Source of the DNA: Oscillospiraceae bacterium
Lineage (GTDB): Bacteria; Bacillota; Clostridia; Saccharofermentanales; Saccharofermentanaceae
Assembly: GCA_902775565.1 (NCBI GenBank)
Contig: CACYMP010000003.1
Span: forward strand, 1-64,000
Length of the DNA: 64,000 nucleotides
Direction: 5' to 3'
The position numbers and the translations under genes were made by a program. Positions within the stretch are counted from its first letter, which is position 1, and each line of letters opens with the position of its first letter. This document shows, piece after piece, positions 55,264-62,555 of this stretch. Below the pieces are notes generated by a model. That model did no database searches. It was given only the letters and a program-made list of their open reading frames with translations, and was not told the origin of the DNA.

Positions 55264-55322
55264 CTATCTGTTTTGCATCGTTAAGAAGTCCCAAGATCTT
55301 GTTCTCTTTTCATCCGTTCAAT

Positions 55323-55490
55323 AAAAAACGACCCGAACATAGCAGACTCTGATTGACACCCGGATATTCCAGGGCTGATGCTCTGCGCCTGACTTCAATA
55401 GTCCAACTTACAAGGCTTTATTTCCACCACGCGGTCCAAGCTCATAATTATGTCATGTAGGTCCAATTTAGAGGCCACAATGCTAAGGTC
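55323..55490 (-). ncRNA. structured RNA, probable raiA motif
   Basis: A separate transcription unit of about 168 bases between comFC and cysS. Its promoter is TTGAAA (55519-55524), 16 bases, TATAAT (55497-55502) and it would start near 55490. It ends in a U-tract (55323-55328). The ends fold together (GACC/GGTC, TAGCA/TGCTA, CTCT/AGAG, TTGGACC/GGGTGTCAA), with a TTGGAC motif three times inside. No ORF lies in it. The raiA motif RNA of Firmicutes is known to lie beside comFC, between it and raiA. I assign it by position and pattern from memory; the class could be another. Confidence 0.65.
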
Positions 55491-55496
55491 ACCTTA

Positions 55497-55524
55497 ATTA
55501 TAAAATAAATCGCGGGCATTTCAA
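55497..55524 (-). promoter_or_regulatory. promoter of the structured RNA
   Basis: TTGAAA, 16 bases, TATAAT on the minus strand, just after the stop of comFC. The predicted start near 55490 coincides with the 5' strand of the closing stem. Confidence 0.65.
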
Positions 55525-55579
55525 ATAAAAAAGAGCATTTGCAACAATATCGCAACAAATCTTGCGTTTTTCGGACCGA

Positions 55580-56380
55580 TCAGAACGCTTCGGCATTCTT
55601 GACCTGCCTGTTTCCTGCAAAGGCAACACAAAGCACCTTTGAAGCACCTGCATCATACAAAGCCATAGCGGCTTCATGAAGCGTAAAGCCGGTAGTAGCC
55701 ACGTCATCGACCACGATCACGGTCAAGCCCTTAAGGTCCCAATCCTCCGATGCCTCGAAAGCCCCGGATACGTTGGCAATACGTTCAAGGTTGCCTTTAA
55801 GCTCGGTCTGCCTGTTTGTGTTTTTGGTACGCAAAAGGACATTTTCGGCATAGGGGATTTTTAAAATGGCCGCAGCGGGCTTGGCAAGCTCGGCAGCCTG
55901 GTTAAACCCGCGTTCCTTTAACCTGGCCTCCGACAAGGGCACCGGAACTATCAGATCCGCCCCTACCGAGTCACTTTCCATAAAAGAACCGAGAAGGCAT
56001 CCCAGAAAGCCCGCCAGTTCTTTCTTTTTCCCGAACTTTACGGCGGGAATGGCACTTTTGACCGGGCCGTCATACGCCATTGGCATATAAAGTGTCAGAT
56101 TCGGTACCGGATCGTCATCATAAGGGTTCGAAAGGCATAAGAGCCAGCGTCTTGAGGGTTCGTACGGAGCAAATGAAGAAAGGCATTTTCCGCAGATATG
56201 AAGTCCGGACGGTTTTCCCGTAAGATCCTCACAGAACTTCCCGTAACCGGCAAATCTTCCGTCTGCATCCGCAAGCTTTCCGCAAATGCAGCAGCATTCG
56301 GGAAACATAAAGTTCAATGTCTCCTTCAGGAATGACAAAACAAGGGAGCCTCCTCCCCCGGCGTTATTCGGATCGGTCAT
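55580..56380 (-). CDS. comFC: ComF family phosphoribosyltransferase-like protein
   Basis: A 266-residue ComFC-like protein. The N-terminal zinc-finger Cys pairs are in CCCICGK and ICGKCLSSF. The C-terminal phosphoribosyltransferase domain has the PRPP-binding motif VIVVDDVATTGFTLHEA. ComFC is needed for natural DNA uptake and is related to PRTases; its exact activity is unclear. It overlaps the recD2 stop region and continues the metK-recD2 unit. The frame is complete. Confidence 0.92.
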   Translation of the reverse strand: MTDPNNAGGGGSLVLSFLKETLNFMFPECCCICGKLADADGRFAGYGKFCEDLTGKPSGLHICGKCLSSFAPYEPSRRWLLCLSNPYDDDPVPNLTLYMPMAYDGPVKSAIPAVKFGKKKELAGFLGCLLGSFMESDSVGADLIVPVPLSEARLKERGFNQAAELAKPAAAILKIPYAENVLLRTKNTNRQTELKGNLERIANVSGAFEASEDWDLKGLTVIVVDDVATTGFTLHEAAMALYDAGASKVLCVAFAGNRQVKNAEAF

Positions 56381-56381
56381 A

Positions 56382-58691
56382 TCAAAGTCCCCGTTTGTGA
56401 TCTATTATCGCGAGAAAATCCTTGAGCGACGTGGCGCGCTCCTCGTCGCGGAGACCTCTGAGAAATCTAGCAAGAGTATCTCCGGAATCAACTATGGTAA
56501 CTTTCGTTCTTCCGCGCGTAACTGCGGTATAAAGCAGGTTTCTCTTGTAAAGCAGGGCATTCATCTTTCCGAGCAGTATAACTACATGCTCAAACTCGCA
56601 GCCCTGTGACTTGTGGACAGTAACCGCATAAGCAAGTTCAATATCCTCAAGCATCTTCTTCGTATATTTGACTGTCTTTCCGTCATCGAAAACGACCGTC
56701 ATGGTCCCTTCGATCATATCAACGCTGTCGACCGTGCCCATTTCCCCGTTGAAGACACCCTGTTCAGTCTTATTCGTAACGGGATCGATCCACTCTGCCG
56801 AGTAGTCGTTTCTGGTCTGCATCACCCTGTCGCCTTCATAGAAAGCAGCAGAAGAACCGCGTTTGACCGAAGGCAGCTCATCTTTGCCTCCCGCTTCCGA
56901 AACAAACAGTTCCTGAAGCATGGAATTGAGTTTTACTGTGCCGAGCATTACGTTCTCATTCTTTGTCGGCGTAAGGAACACGGAGTCCTCTCCCTGCATG
57001 CCCTTGACCATTGCTTTGACTCTCTCGAAGGCCTCTTCGTCGTTCGAAGTCTTTATTATCTCGAAATCGATGCCGTCGGCGATCAGAGGCTCGCCGTTAA
57101 GTATCCTGTATGCATTTGAGGCGATCGAACTGTCGTCTGTCTGGCGGTGCGTATAAGTCAGACGTGCAGAAGGTATCGATCTGCCTGAAAGCAGGTCACG
57201 GAGCACATTGCCGCACCCTACCGAAGGAAGCTGATCAGGGTCTCCGACAAGGATCAGGGACGTTTGTTCATCAGTCGCGTCAAGGAGTCTTTCAAACAGC
57301 TCGGTATCCACCATCGACATCTCGTCAATGACAATGACGCGTGCCTTGATAGGATCGCTGTGGTCGTGCAGGAAGAACTGGTTGCCGGTCATGTCATCCA
57401 CAGGCCTGACGCCGAGCAATCTGTGGATAGTGGCGGCAGGACTTCCTGTCGATTCTGCAAGCCTTTTCGCTGCTCTTCCGGTCGGTGCCGCAAACACGCA
57501 GGTAATATCCTTATCGCGGAAATAATTTGCCAGGATCCCCATTATCGTGGTCTTCCCTGTTCCAGGACCTCCCGTGATAATGCATAGCGGACAGTACATG
57601 CAAAGATGCAGAGCGCTCTTCTGTGCTTCATCAAGCACGATGCCGACCTTGTCGGCATAATTCGACATTATACGGTCAGATTCAACCTTGAGAGGGATTT
57701 TCACCTTCATGGAAAGGAACTTTTCTATCCTCTTCTTTATCGCGGCTTCCGCCTTGAAATAGTGAAGGGGTGAGATAAACGCTTCCGTATCCAATGGATC
57801 TGCCGCGGAACACTTGTCATCGGCAAATCCGAAAACAGCTATCTCTTTATTGTCCACAGCCATCTGGCAAGAGGCCGGATAGATCTCTGAAAACTCATCG
57901 GAAGAAAGCTTTTTGCACTCTCCGGCATTAAGCATCGTAAAGGCTTTCTTTCTCACCTGTACGGGTCTTAATTTCGTGGATTTGGTCTCATCGCACACCG
58001 CCTCGGCGGCAGCTGAAATAGCTGCAGCCGCGCGGATCTGCGAACTTGTATCAAAACCGGATTCTATCGCGATCTTGTCGCACAGTGTAAAGTCGGCTAT
58101 CCCTTTTGACAAAAGGACATAAGGGTTTTCCTTTATCTTCTCTACGGATAGTTCGCCCATACCGTAAAGAGTCTTGACCTGTTCCTGCGTAAGACCGAGC
58201 TTGCGGGCAGCCAGACCTTCCTTAAAGAATTCCTCTTTTTCAGTGACGATGTCGCAGAACGACATCGCCTTCTCTTTAGTCAGATTCTTGACCTGTGAAG
58301 ATGCTTTCTCCGGATCGTTTATAAGCACATCCAGTACTTCTTCCCCGAATTCCTCGACAAGTGCCGCAGAGATGGCCTTTCCGAGGCCGGTGATATTATC
58401 AGCCAGAAAAGTCGCGATAAGGACTGTCTCATTATCGCCTGTTTCAGCAGGCTTGATAGAAGACAGCTTAACCTGGACACGTTCATTCCACAGCGTCACT
58501 TTGCCCGAGATAACGTAGGTTCCGCCTTCGATAACATCAATCTTTGATGTACCTGCAGCCATGAACCTGCCGTCGGTCATGAACGACACGAAATTGCTTT
58601 TCGTCCGGGGGCAGAAAACCTTAACAGCCTTGACGGTCAGATCCGTTACCTGCTGCCCGACGTCATCTGTAGACAGCAACGCACGGGACAT
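56382..58691 (-). CDS. recD2: RecD2-like ATP-dependent DNA helicase
   Basis: Superfamily 1B helicase, 769 residues, as RecD2 with its N-terminal OB and HhH-like region (about 1-330). Walker A is CIITGGPGTGKTTIM, Walker B VIDEMSMVD, motif III ILVGDPDQLPSVGCG, and the C-terminal HKSQGCEFEHVVI (motif V/VI area). It unwinds 5' to 3' and takes part in DNA repair or replication. It follows metK with a TGAAATG junction and so is probably co-regulated by SAM. Confidence 0.95.
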   Translation of the reverse strand: MSRALLSTDDVGQQVTDLTVKAVKVFCPRTKSNFVSFMTDGRFMAAGTSKIDVIEGGTYVISGKVTLWNERVQVKLSSIKPAETGDNETVLIATFLADNITGLGKAISAALVEEFGEEVLDVLINDPEKASSQVKNLTKEKAMSFCDIVTEKEEFFKEGLAARKLGLTQEQVKTLYGMGELSVEKIKENPYVLLSKGIADFTLCDKIAIESGFDTSSQIRAAAAISAAAEAVCDETKSTKLRPVQVRKKAFTMLNAGECKKLSSDEFSEIYPASCQMAVDNKEIAVFGFADDKCSAADPLDTEAFISPLHYFKAEAAIKKRIEKFLSMKVKIPLKVESDRIMSNYADKVGIVLDEAQKSALHLCMYCPLCIITGGPGTGKTTIMGILANYFRDKDITCVFAAPTGRAAKRLAESTGSPAATIHRLLGVRPVDDMTGNQFFLHDHSDPIKARVIVIDEMSMVDTELFERLLDATDEQTSLILVGDPDQLPSVGCGNVLRDLLSGRSIPSARLTYTHRQTDDSSIASNAYRILNGEPLIADGIDFEIIKTSNDEEAFERVKAMVKGMQGEDSVFLTPTKNENVMLGTVKLNSMLQELFVSEAGGKDELPSVKRGSSAAFYEGDRVMQTRNDYSAEWIDPVTNKTEQGVFNGEMGTVDSVDMIEGTMTVVFDDGKTVKYTKKMLEDIELAYAVTVHKSQGCEFEHVVILLGKMNALLYKRNLLYTAVTRGRTKVTIVDSGDTLARFLRGLRDEERATSLKDFLAIIDHKRGL

Positions 58692-58692
58692 T

Positions 58693-59886
58693 TCAGATAC
58701 CGGCCTTCTCCCTTATGAGTGCTGCCTTGTCGGTCTTCTCCCAGGGAAGTTCGATGTCTGTTCTTCCGAAGTGGCCATAGCTTGCAGTCTGCGCATATAT
58801 AGGTCTTCTGAGATCAAGATCGCGGATGATGGCAGCAGGTCTGAGGTCAAATACAGACCTTACGATCTCAGTGATCTTATCGTCTGCGATCTTTCCTGTA
58901 CCGAAAGTATCGACCATTACGGAAACGGGTTCTGCGACGCCAATCGCGTAAGCAACCTGGACTTCACACTCGGAAGCGATTCCTGCTGCGACGATGTTCT
59001 TGGCAACATAACGCATCATGTAAGAAGCGGAACGGTCAACCTTCGTAGGATCCTTTCCGGAGAAAGCTCCGCCGCCGTGACGGGCAAATCCGCCATATGT
59101 ATCGACGATGATCTTTCTTCCCGTAAGACCGGAGTCACCCTGAGGTCCTCCGATAACGAAACGTCCTGTAGGGTTAACATAGATCTTGGTGTTGGCATCT
59201 ACCAGTTCGGCAGGGATCACGGGCGCGATGACCTGTTCCTTAACGAACTTCTCAAGCTCTTCGCTTGAAACATCGGCATTATGCTGTGTGGAAATGACGA
59301 TCGCATCGATCCTCTTGACCTTGTTGCCGTCATATTCGACTGTTACCTGGCTCTTTCCGTCAGGTCTCAGATAATCAACGACCTTTGCCTTACGTACTTC
59401 TGCAAGGCGTCTTGTAAGCTTGTGGGCAAGAGATACCGGAAGCGGCATAAGCTCTTCTGTGTCATCGTTTGCATAACCGAACATCATGCCCTGGTCACCT
59501 GCACCGGTATCAAGCTCATCGCTGCCGCCGTGACGTGCTTCAAAAGACTTGTCTACACCCATTGCGATATCGGGAGACTGCTCATCGATCGATGTCAGGA
59601 CAGCGCAGGAATTGTAGTCAAAACCGACCTCGCTGCTGTCATAGCCGATCTCCTTAAGTCTGCTCCTTACAATTGAAGGAATATCGACATAAGCGGATGT
59701 TGTGATCTCGCCCATTACGAGCACCATACCGGTAGTTGCACAAGTCTCGCAGGCTACGCGCGCGGTGCTGTCTTCCTTGAGGATTGCGTCAAGGATGGAA
59801 TCAGAAATCTGATCGCAGACCTTGTCGGGATGTCCCTCTGTTACTGACTCTGATGTAAAGAGCCACTTGCCTGTTCTATTTCTCAT
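58693..59886 (-). CDS. metK: S-adenosylmethionine synthetase
   Basis: A 397-residue MAT: the ATP-binding motif [12 protein letters not shown], the P-loop-like [16 protein letters not shown] and the first signature [17 protein letters not shown] are intact. It makes SAM from methionine and ATP, cytoplasmic. AAAGGA precedes the ATG at 59886. The leader holds a SAM-I riboswitch. It heads the metK-recD2-comFC unit. Confidence 0.97.
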   Translation of the reverse strand: MRNRTGKWLFTSESVTEGHPDKVCDQISDSILDAILKEDSTARVACETCATTGMVLVMGEITTSAYVDIPSIVRSRLKEIGYDSSEVGFDYNSCAVLTSIDEQSPDIAMGVDKSFEARHGGSDELDTGAGDQGMMFGYANDDTEELMPLPVSLAHKLTRRLAEVRKAKVVDYLRPDGKSQVTVEYDGNKVKRIDAIVISTQHNADVSSEELEKFVKEQVIAPVIPAELVDANTKIYVNPTGRFVIGGPQGDSGLTGRKIIVDTYGGFARHGGGAFSGKDPTKVDRSASYMMRYVAKNIVAAGIASECEVQVAYAIGVAEPVSVMVDTFGTGKIADDKITEIVRSVFDLRPAAIIRDLDLRRPIYAQTASYGHFGRTDIELPWEKTDKAALIREKAGI

Positions 59887-59917
59887 AAAAATCCTTTCCG
59901 TTCAATGCCTTTGCCAA

Positions 59918-60088
59918 AAGAAAACGCCTTCCCCGAAAGGAAGGCGTACGCTATCTGTTAACGTTCCTCATCTTTCAGGTCGCCTGATTTGGTGTCCTGC
60001 CGGATTTGGCACCGCTGCTCTCCGCGGTTGCCGGGCTTCACTGGGCCGGTTCCCTCTAGCCTCTCTTGATAAGCAATGAACTCAAAAT
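59918..60088 (-). promoter_or_regulatory. SAM-I (S-box) riboswitch with terminator upstream of metK
   Basis: On the minus strand the aptamer (about 59962-60083) has CTTATCAAGAGAGG, the GAGGGA and GGCCC segments, GAAGCCCGGCAACC and GGTGCCAAATCC, i.e. the P1 kink-turn, P2, J and P3 parts of SAM-I. The expression platform is the terminator ACGCCTTCC/GGAAGGCGT with TTTTCTTTT (59918-59948). At high SAM the terminator forms and metK-recD2-comFC stop early. Confidence 0.93.
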
Positions 60089-60246
60089 TGTTTCAGCGGC
60101 TTAATTGTACATATCCGGATAGTCGTTGTAAAGCGAAAATCGATCTCTTTCCGATGTCTGTCCTCAAAATCTGTTCCGGAACGCTCAAACCGTAATAAGA
60201 ATAATTAAGTATTAGGGCCCGTTTTTGCCCTGAATCCGGCTTTTCC

Positions 60247-60273
60247 TTGTCGGTTTTTGTCGGTTTTTGTCGG
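60247..60273 (+). repeat. three 10-bp-phased TTGTCGG repeats
   Basis: TTGTCGG begins at 60247, 60257 and 60267, exactly one helical turn apart, in the gap between metK and the Tad operon. The rest of 60089-60378 has no gene; the repeats are the only structure seen. Confidence 0.65.
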
Positions 60274-60378
60274 TAATCCTTCACCCCGGGAGCATTTACA
60301 ATTCGAGGCAAGCAATAACTCGAAACACGGCACACGCAACGTGACGGCAAAAGCGTGAAAAAGACAAGGAGGCTCAAA

Positions 60379-61365
60379 ATGGCGTTTTCGATAAAGATAT
60401 ACGAGAAAGACAAATACATGTACTCGCTTATGAAAGCCAGGCTCGGAGCGCTGTATCCCGAAGCTTACATAACTGATCCCTATCTCGGGAACGGATCAGA
60501 CACCGACGGCGACATGTTCGGAGAGTTTACGAAGATACTTTATAACCCCGAACAATTCGGCAAGGAATTCTCTCAAGGTTCCGTGCTTGACGAAATGCAG
60601 TCTTTAAAAGAATGCCTGGATAATCCTATACCGACTACAGGACCGGACGGCCTGATCGACTGCCGGAACATCTGCAGTGCTCTGGGAATAAAGCCCACAC
60701 GGAGCCGCGATACTTCAGGCGATTCCAAAGTCTCCGGAAAAGGCAGGCTTGAGGTGCTGATCCCTTTTGTCTATATCACAGACCGTGAAAACTACATCAG
60801 GAACAACTATTCCGGCATGGCAGATGCAGATCTTTCTTTAAGGCTTGATTTTACCAGCAGGTACAGGGCTCCCGAAGATGACGGTGCGGGCATACTTGCA
60901 GGAAACATGACAGGTCTTCTAGAAGACTGCGTTTCCAAAAGATTCGAACCCGATGACATACTCAAATACTGCAGCAGAAACTCAATGGGGTTCCTCACGC
61001 CCGGTGCCGTAAAAAACGAAGACGACGTTTACGATCTGGGGAGCACCAGATGCAGGCTCCTTCTCGATAAATGCAGGGATCTGGTCTCTGACAATACGAG
61101 AAAGATAAATGTCCTGGCTATTGCGGAAGGATTCCGGAATTCAGAGATCCCGATGCTCGTATCCGGCTGCGATAAAGTCACCGTGCTGTTTTCCGGAAAA
61201 GACTTTAACGAAGAAGCGGCTGCAGCAAACCTGATCAGTGCGATAAACCGTTCCCTTACTCACGGTGTAGCTGTTGCCGACTATTTGAAATACCCGACTG
61301 CAGTTAAGAGCAAACCGGCTTCTGCCGCAGGAAAAACAACCGGGATTACAGGAGCGGCCGTATGA
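60379..61365 (+). CDS. Tad-locus protein of unknown function in the TadZ/CpaE position
   Basis: A 328-residue protein that precedes cpaF. The N-terminus (FSIKIYEKDKYMYSLMKARL) resembles a degenerate receiver-like domain. The C-terminal half has strands of a Rossmann-like type (INVLAIAEGFRNSEIPMLVSG) but no Walker A motif. In Tad loci the gene ahead of cpaF is usually TadZ/CpaE, an ATPase-fold positioning protein; this would be a variant without the P-loop. GGAGG lies before the ATG at 60379. It overlaps cpaF by four bases. Confidence 0.7.
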   Translation: MAFSIKIYEKDKYMYSLMKARLGALYPEAYITDPYLGNGSDTDGDMFGEFTKILYNPEQFGKEFSQGSVLDEMQSLKECLDNPIPTTGPDGLIDCRNICSALGIKPTRSRDTSGDSKVSGKGRLEVLIPFVYITDRENYIRNNYSGMADADLSLRLDFTSRYRAPEDDGAGILAGNMTGLLEDCVSKRFEPDDILKYCSRNSMGFLTPGAVKNEDDVYDLGSTRCRLLLDKCRDLVSDNTRKINVLAIAEGFRNSEIPMLVSGCDKVTVLFSGKDFNEEAAAANLISAINRSLTHGVAVADYLKYPTAVKSKPASAAGKTTGITGAAV

Positions 61366-62555
61366 ACAAGACTTCGGATCTTGATGCGATAAAAGAACAG
61401 CTCACTTACTGCGTACTCAATGCAATAAGGAATGAGAGCGATCCTACTGACGACAGGCTGAAAGAGATAATCGCAGATGTCATCAGCAATACATCAACGG
61501 TAAAGATGTCGCTGTCAGAAAAGCGTGATATGGCAAAAAGGGTCTTCAACTCTCTTCGGAGAATGGATGTGATCGAGCCCCTGATGCAGGATCCGAGCAT
61601 CACAGAGATCATGGTGAACGGACCGGACAAGATCTTTTACGAACGCGGAGGAAGGCTTTACAAGTCAGATATCAGGTTCAAGGACGAAGAAACGCTGAAA
61701 ACGGTCATTTCCTGTTTCTTCGCGAACAGAAACAGACCACTGAACGAAGCCAACCCAATATCCGACCTGCGTCTTCCGGACGGTTCGAGAGCCAATGCCG
61801 TGCTGGCACCGATCGCTTCACAGACCACTGTGACGATAAGAAAGTTCACCGGCATATCGCATGACATAGTAACGCTTATCAGACAGGGATTTATCAGTGA
61901 GGAAGCTGCCAGGTTTCTGAGTGGCTGCGTACGCAACAAAAAGACGATCTTTTTGAGCGGCGGAACCGGGTCAGGTAAAACAACTTTTCTTAATTGTCTC
62001 TCGACATTCATTCCTAAAGACGAGAGGGTCGTTACTATCGAGGATTCAGCCGAACTGAACCTTCAGGGGATCGACAATCTGGTAAGGATGGAAGCCAGAC
62101 TTCCGGGACCAGACGGATCCGGCGAAGTAAACATAGGAATGATGATAAGAGCATCTTTGAGGATGCGTCCTGACCGCATCATAGTCGGTGAGGTCAGAGG
62201 GTCCGAATCAGCGGACATGATGAACGCCCTCAACACCGGTCATCCTGGTTCGATGTGCACCGGACACGCCAATTCGTGTTTTGAGATGCTCGAGAGGCTT
62301 ACGGGAATGGTGATGGCAGGCTCCAATCTTCCATACGACGCAGTGGTAACACAGCTTTCTATGGGAATCGACATAATACTTCATATCTCCAGGAGCCGTG
62401 AAGGCCGGAGATATATAGACGAGATCTGTAACGTGCTTCCTTCCGAAGGTCACGAATACAGGCTCAAAACACTATATCTGAACAAGGGAGGAAAAGGTCT
62501 TGAACGTATCTGCAGCGATGAAGAACTTAGGGACATCATGGCTTACAAAGCTTAA
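61362..62555 (+). CDS. cpaF: CpaF/TadA-type secretion ATPase
   Basis: A 397-residue member of the T2SS/T4SS ATPase family. It has the EIMVNGPDKIFYERGG N-terminal domain signature, Walker A SGGTGSGKTTFL (about residue 198), Asp box, Walker B IIVGEVRGSESADMM and His box TGHANSCFEML. It powers assembly of Flp/Tad pili at the membrane. The start overlaps the stop of the gene ahead (ATGA), and its end overlaps the tadBC gene. The family is also named TadA. Confidence 0.95.
   Translation: MNKTSDLDAIKEQLTYCVLNAIRNESDPTDDRLKEIIADVISNTSTVKMSLSEKRDMAKRVFNSLRRMDVIEPLMQDPSITEIMVNGPDKIFYERGGRLYKSDIRFKDEETLKTVISCFFANRNRPLNEANPISDLRLPDGSRANAVLAPIASQTTVTIRKFTGISHDIVTLIRQGFISEEAARFLSGCVRNKKTIFLSGGTGSGKTTFLNCLSTFIPKDERVVTIEDSAELNLQGIDNLVRMEARLPGPDGSGEVNIGMMIRASLRMRPDRIIVGEVRGSESADMMNALNTGHPGSMCTGHANSCFEMLERLTGMVMAGSNLPYDAVVTQLSMGIDIILHISRSREGRRYIDEICNVLPSEGHEYRLKTLYLNKGGKGLERICSDEELRDIMAYKA

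Noticed and set aside
55218..55265. Signal recognition particle RNA or SAM-type riboswitch in the hairpin before cysS
   Set aside because: The segment lacks the GGAAG tetraloop and asymmetric loop of SRP RNA and has no S-box elements; only a stem and a U-tract are visible.
55401..55460. T-box-like AGCTTGGACCGCGTGG in the RNA ahead of cysS
   Set aside because: It resembles the T-box core, but the N is missing, no terminator/antiterminator pair follows it directly, and there is no specifier stem. The fold of the whole segment fits a separate RNA better.
59941..59965. Shared AACAGATAGC between the metK and cysS leaders as a common regulatory element
   Set aside because: It is only 10 bases, in different structural contexts, and could arise by chance in two leaders of this length.
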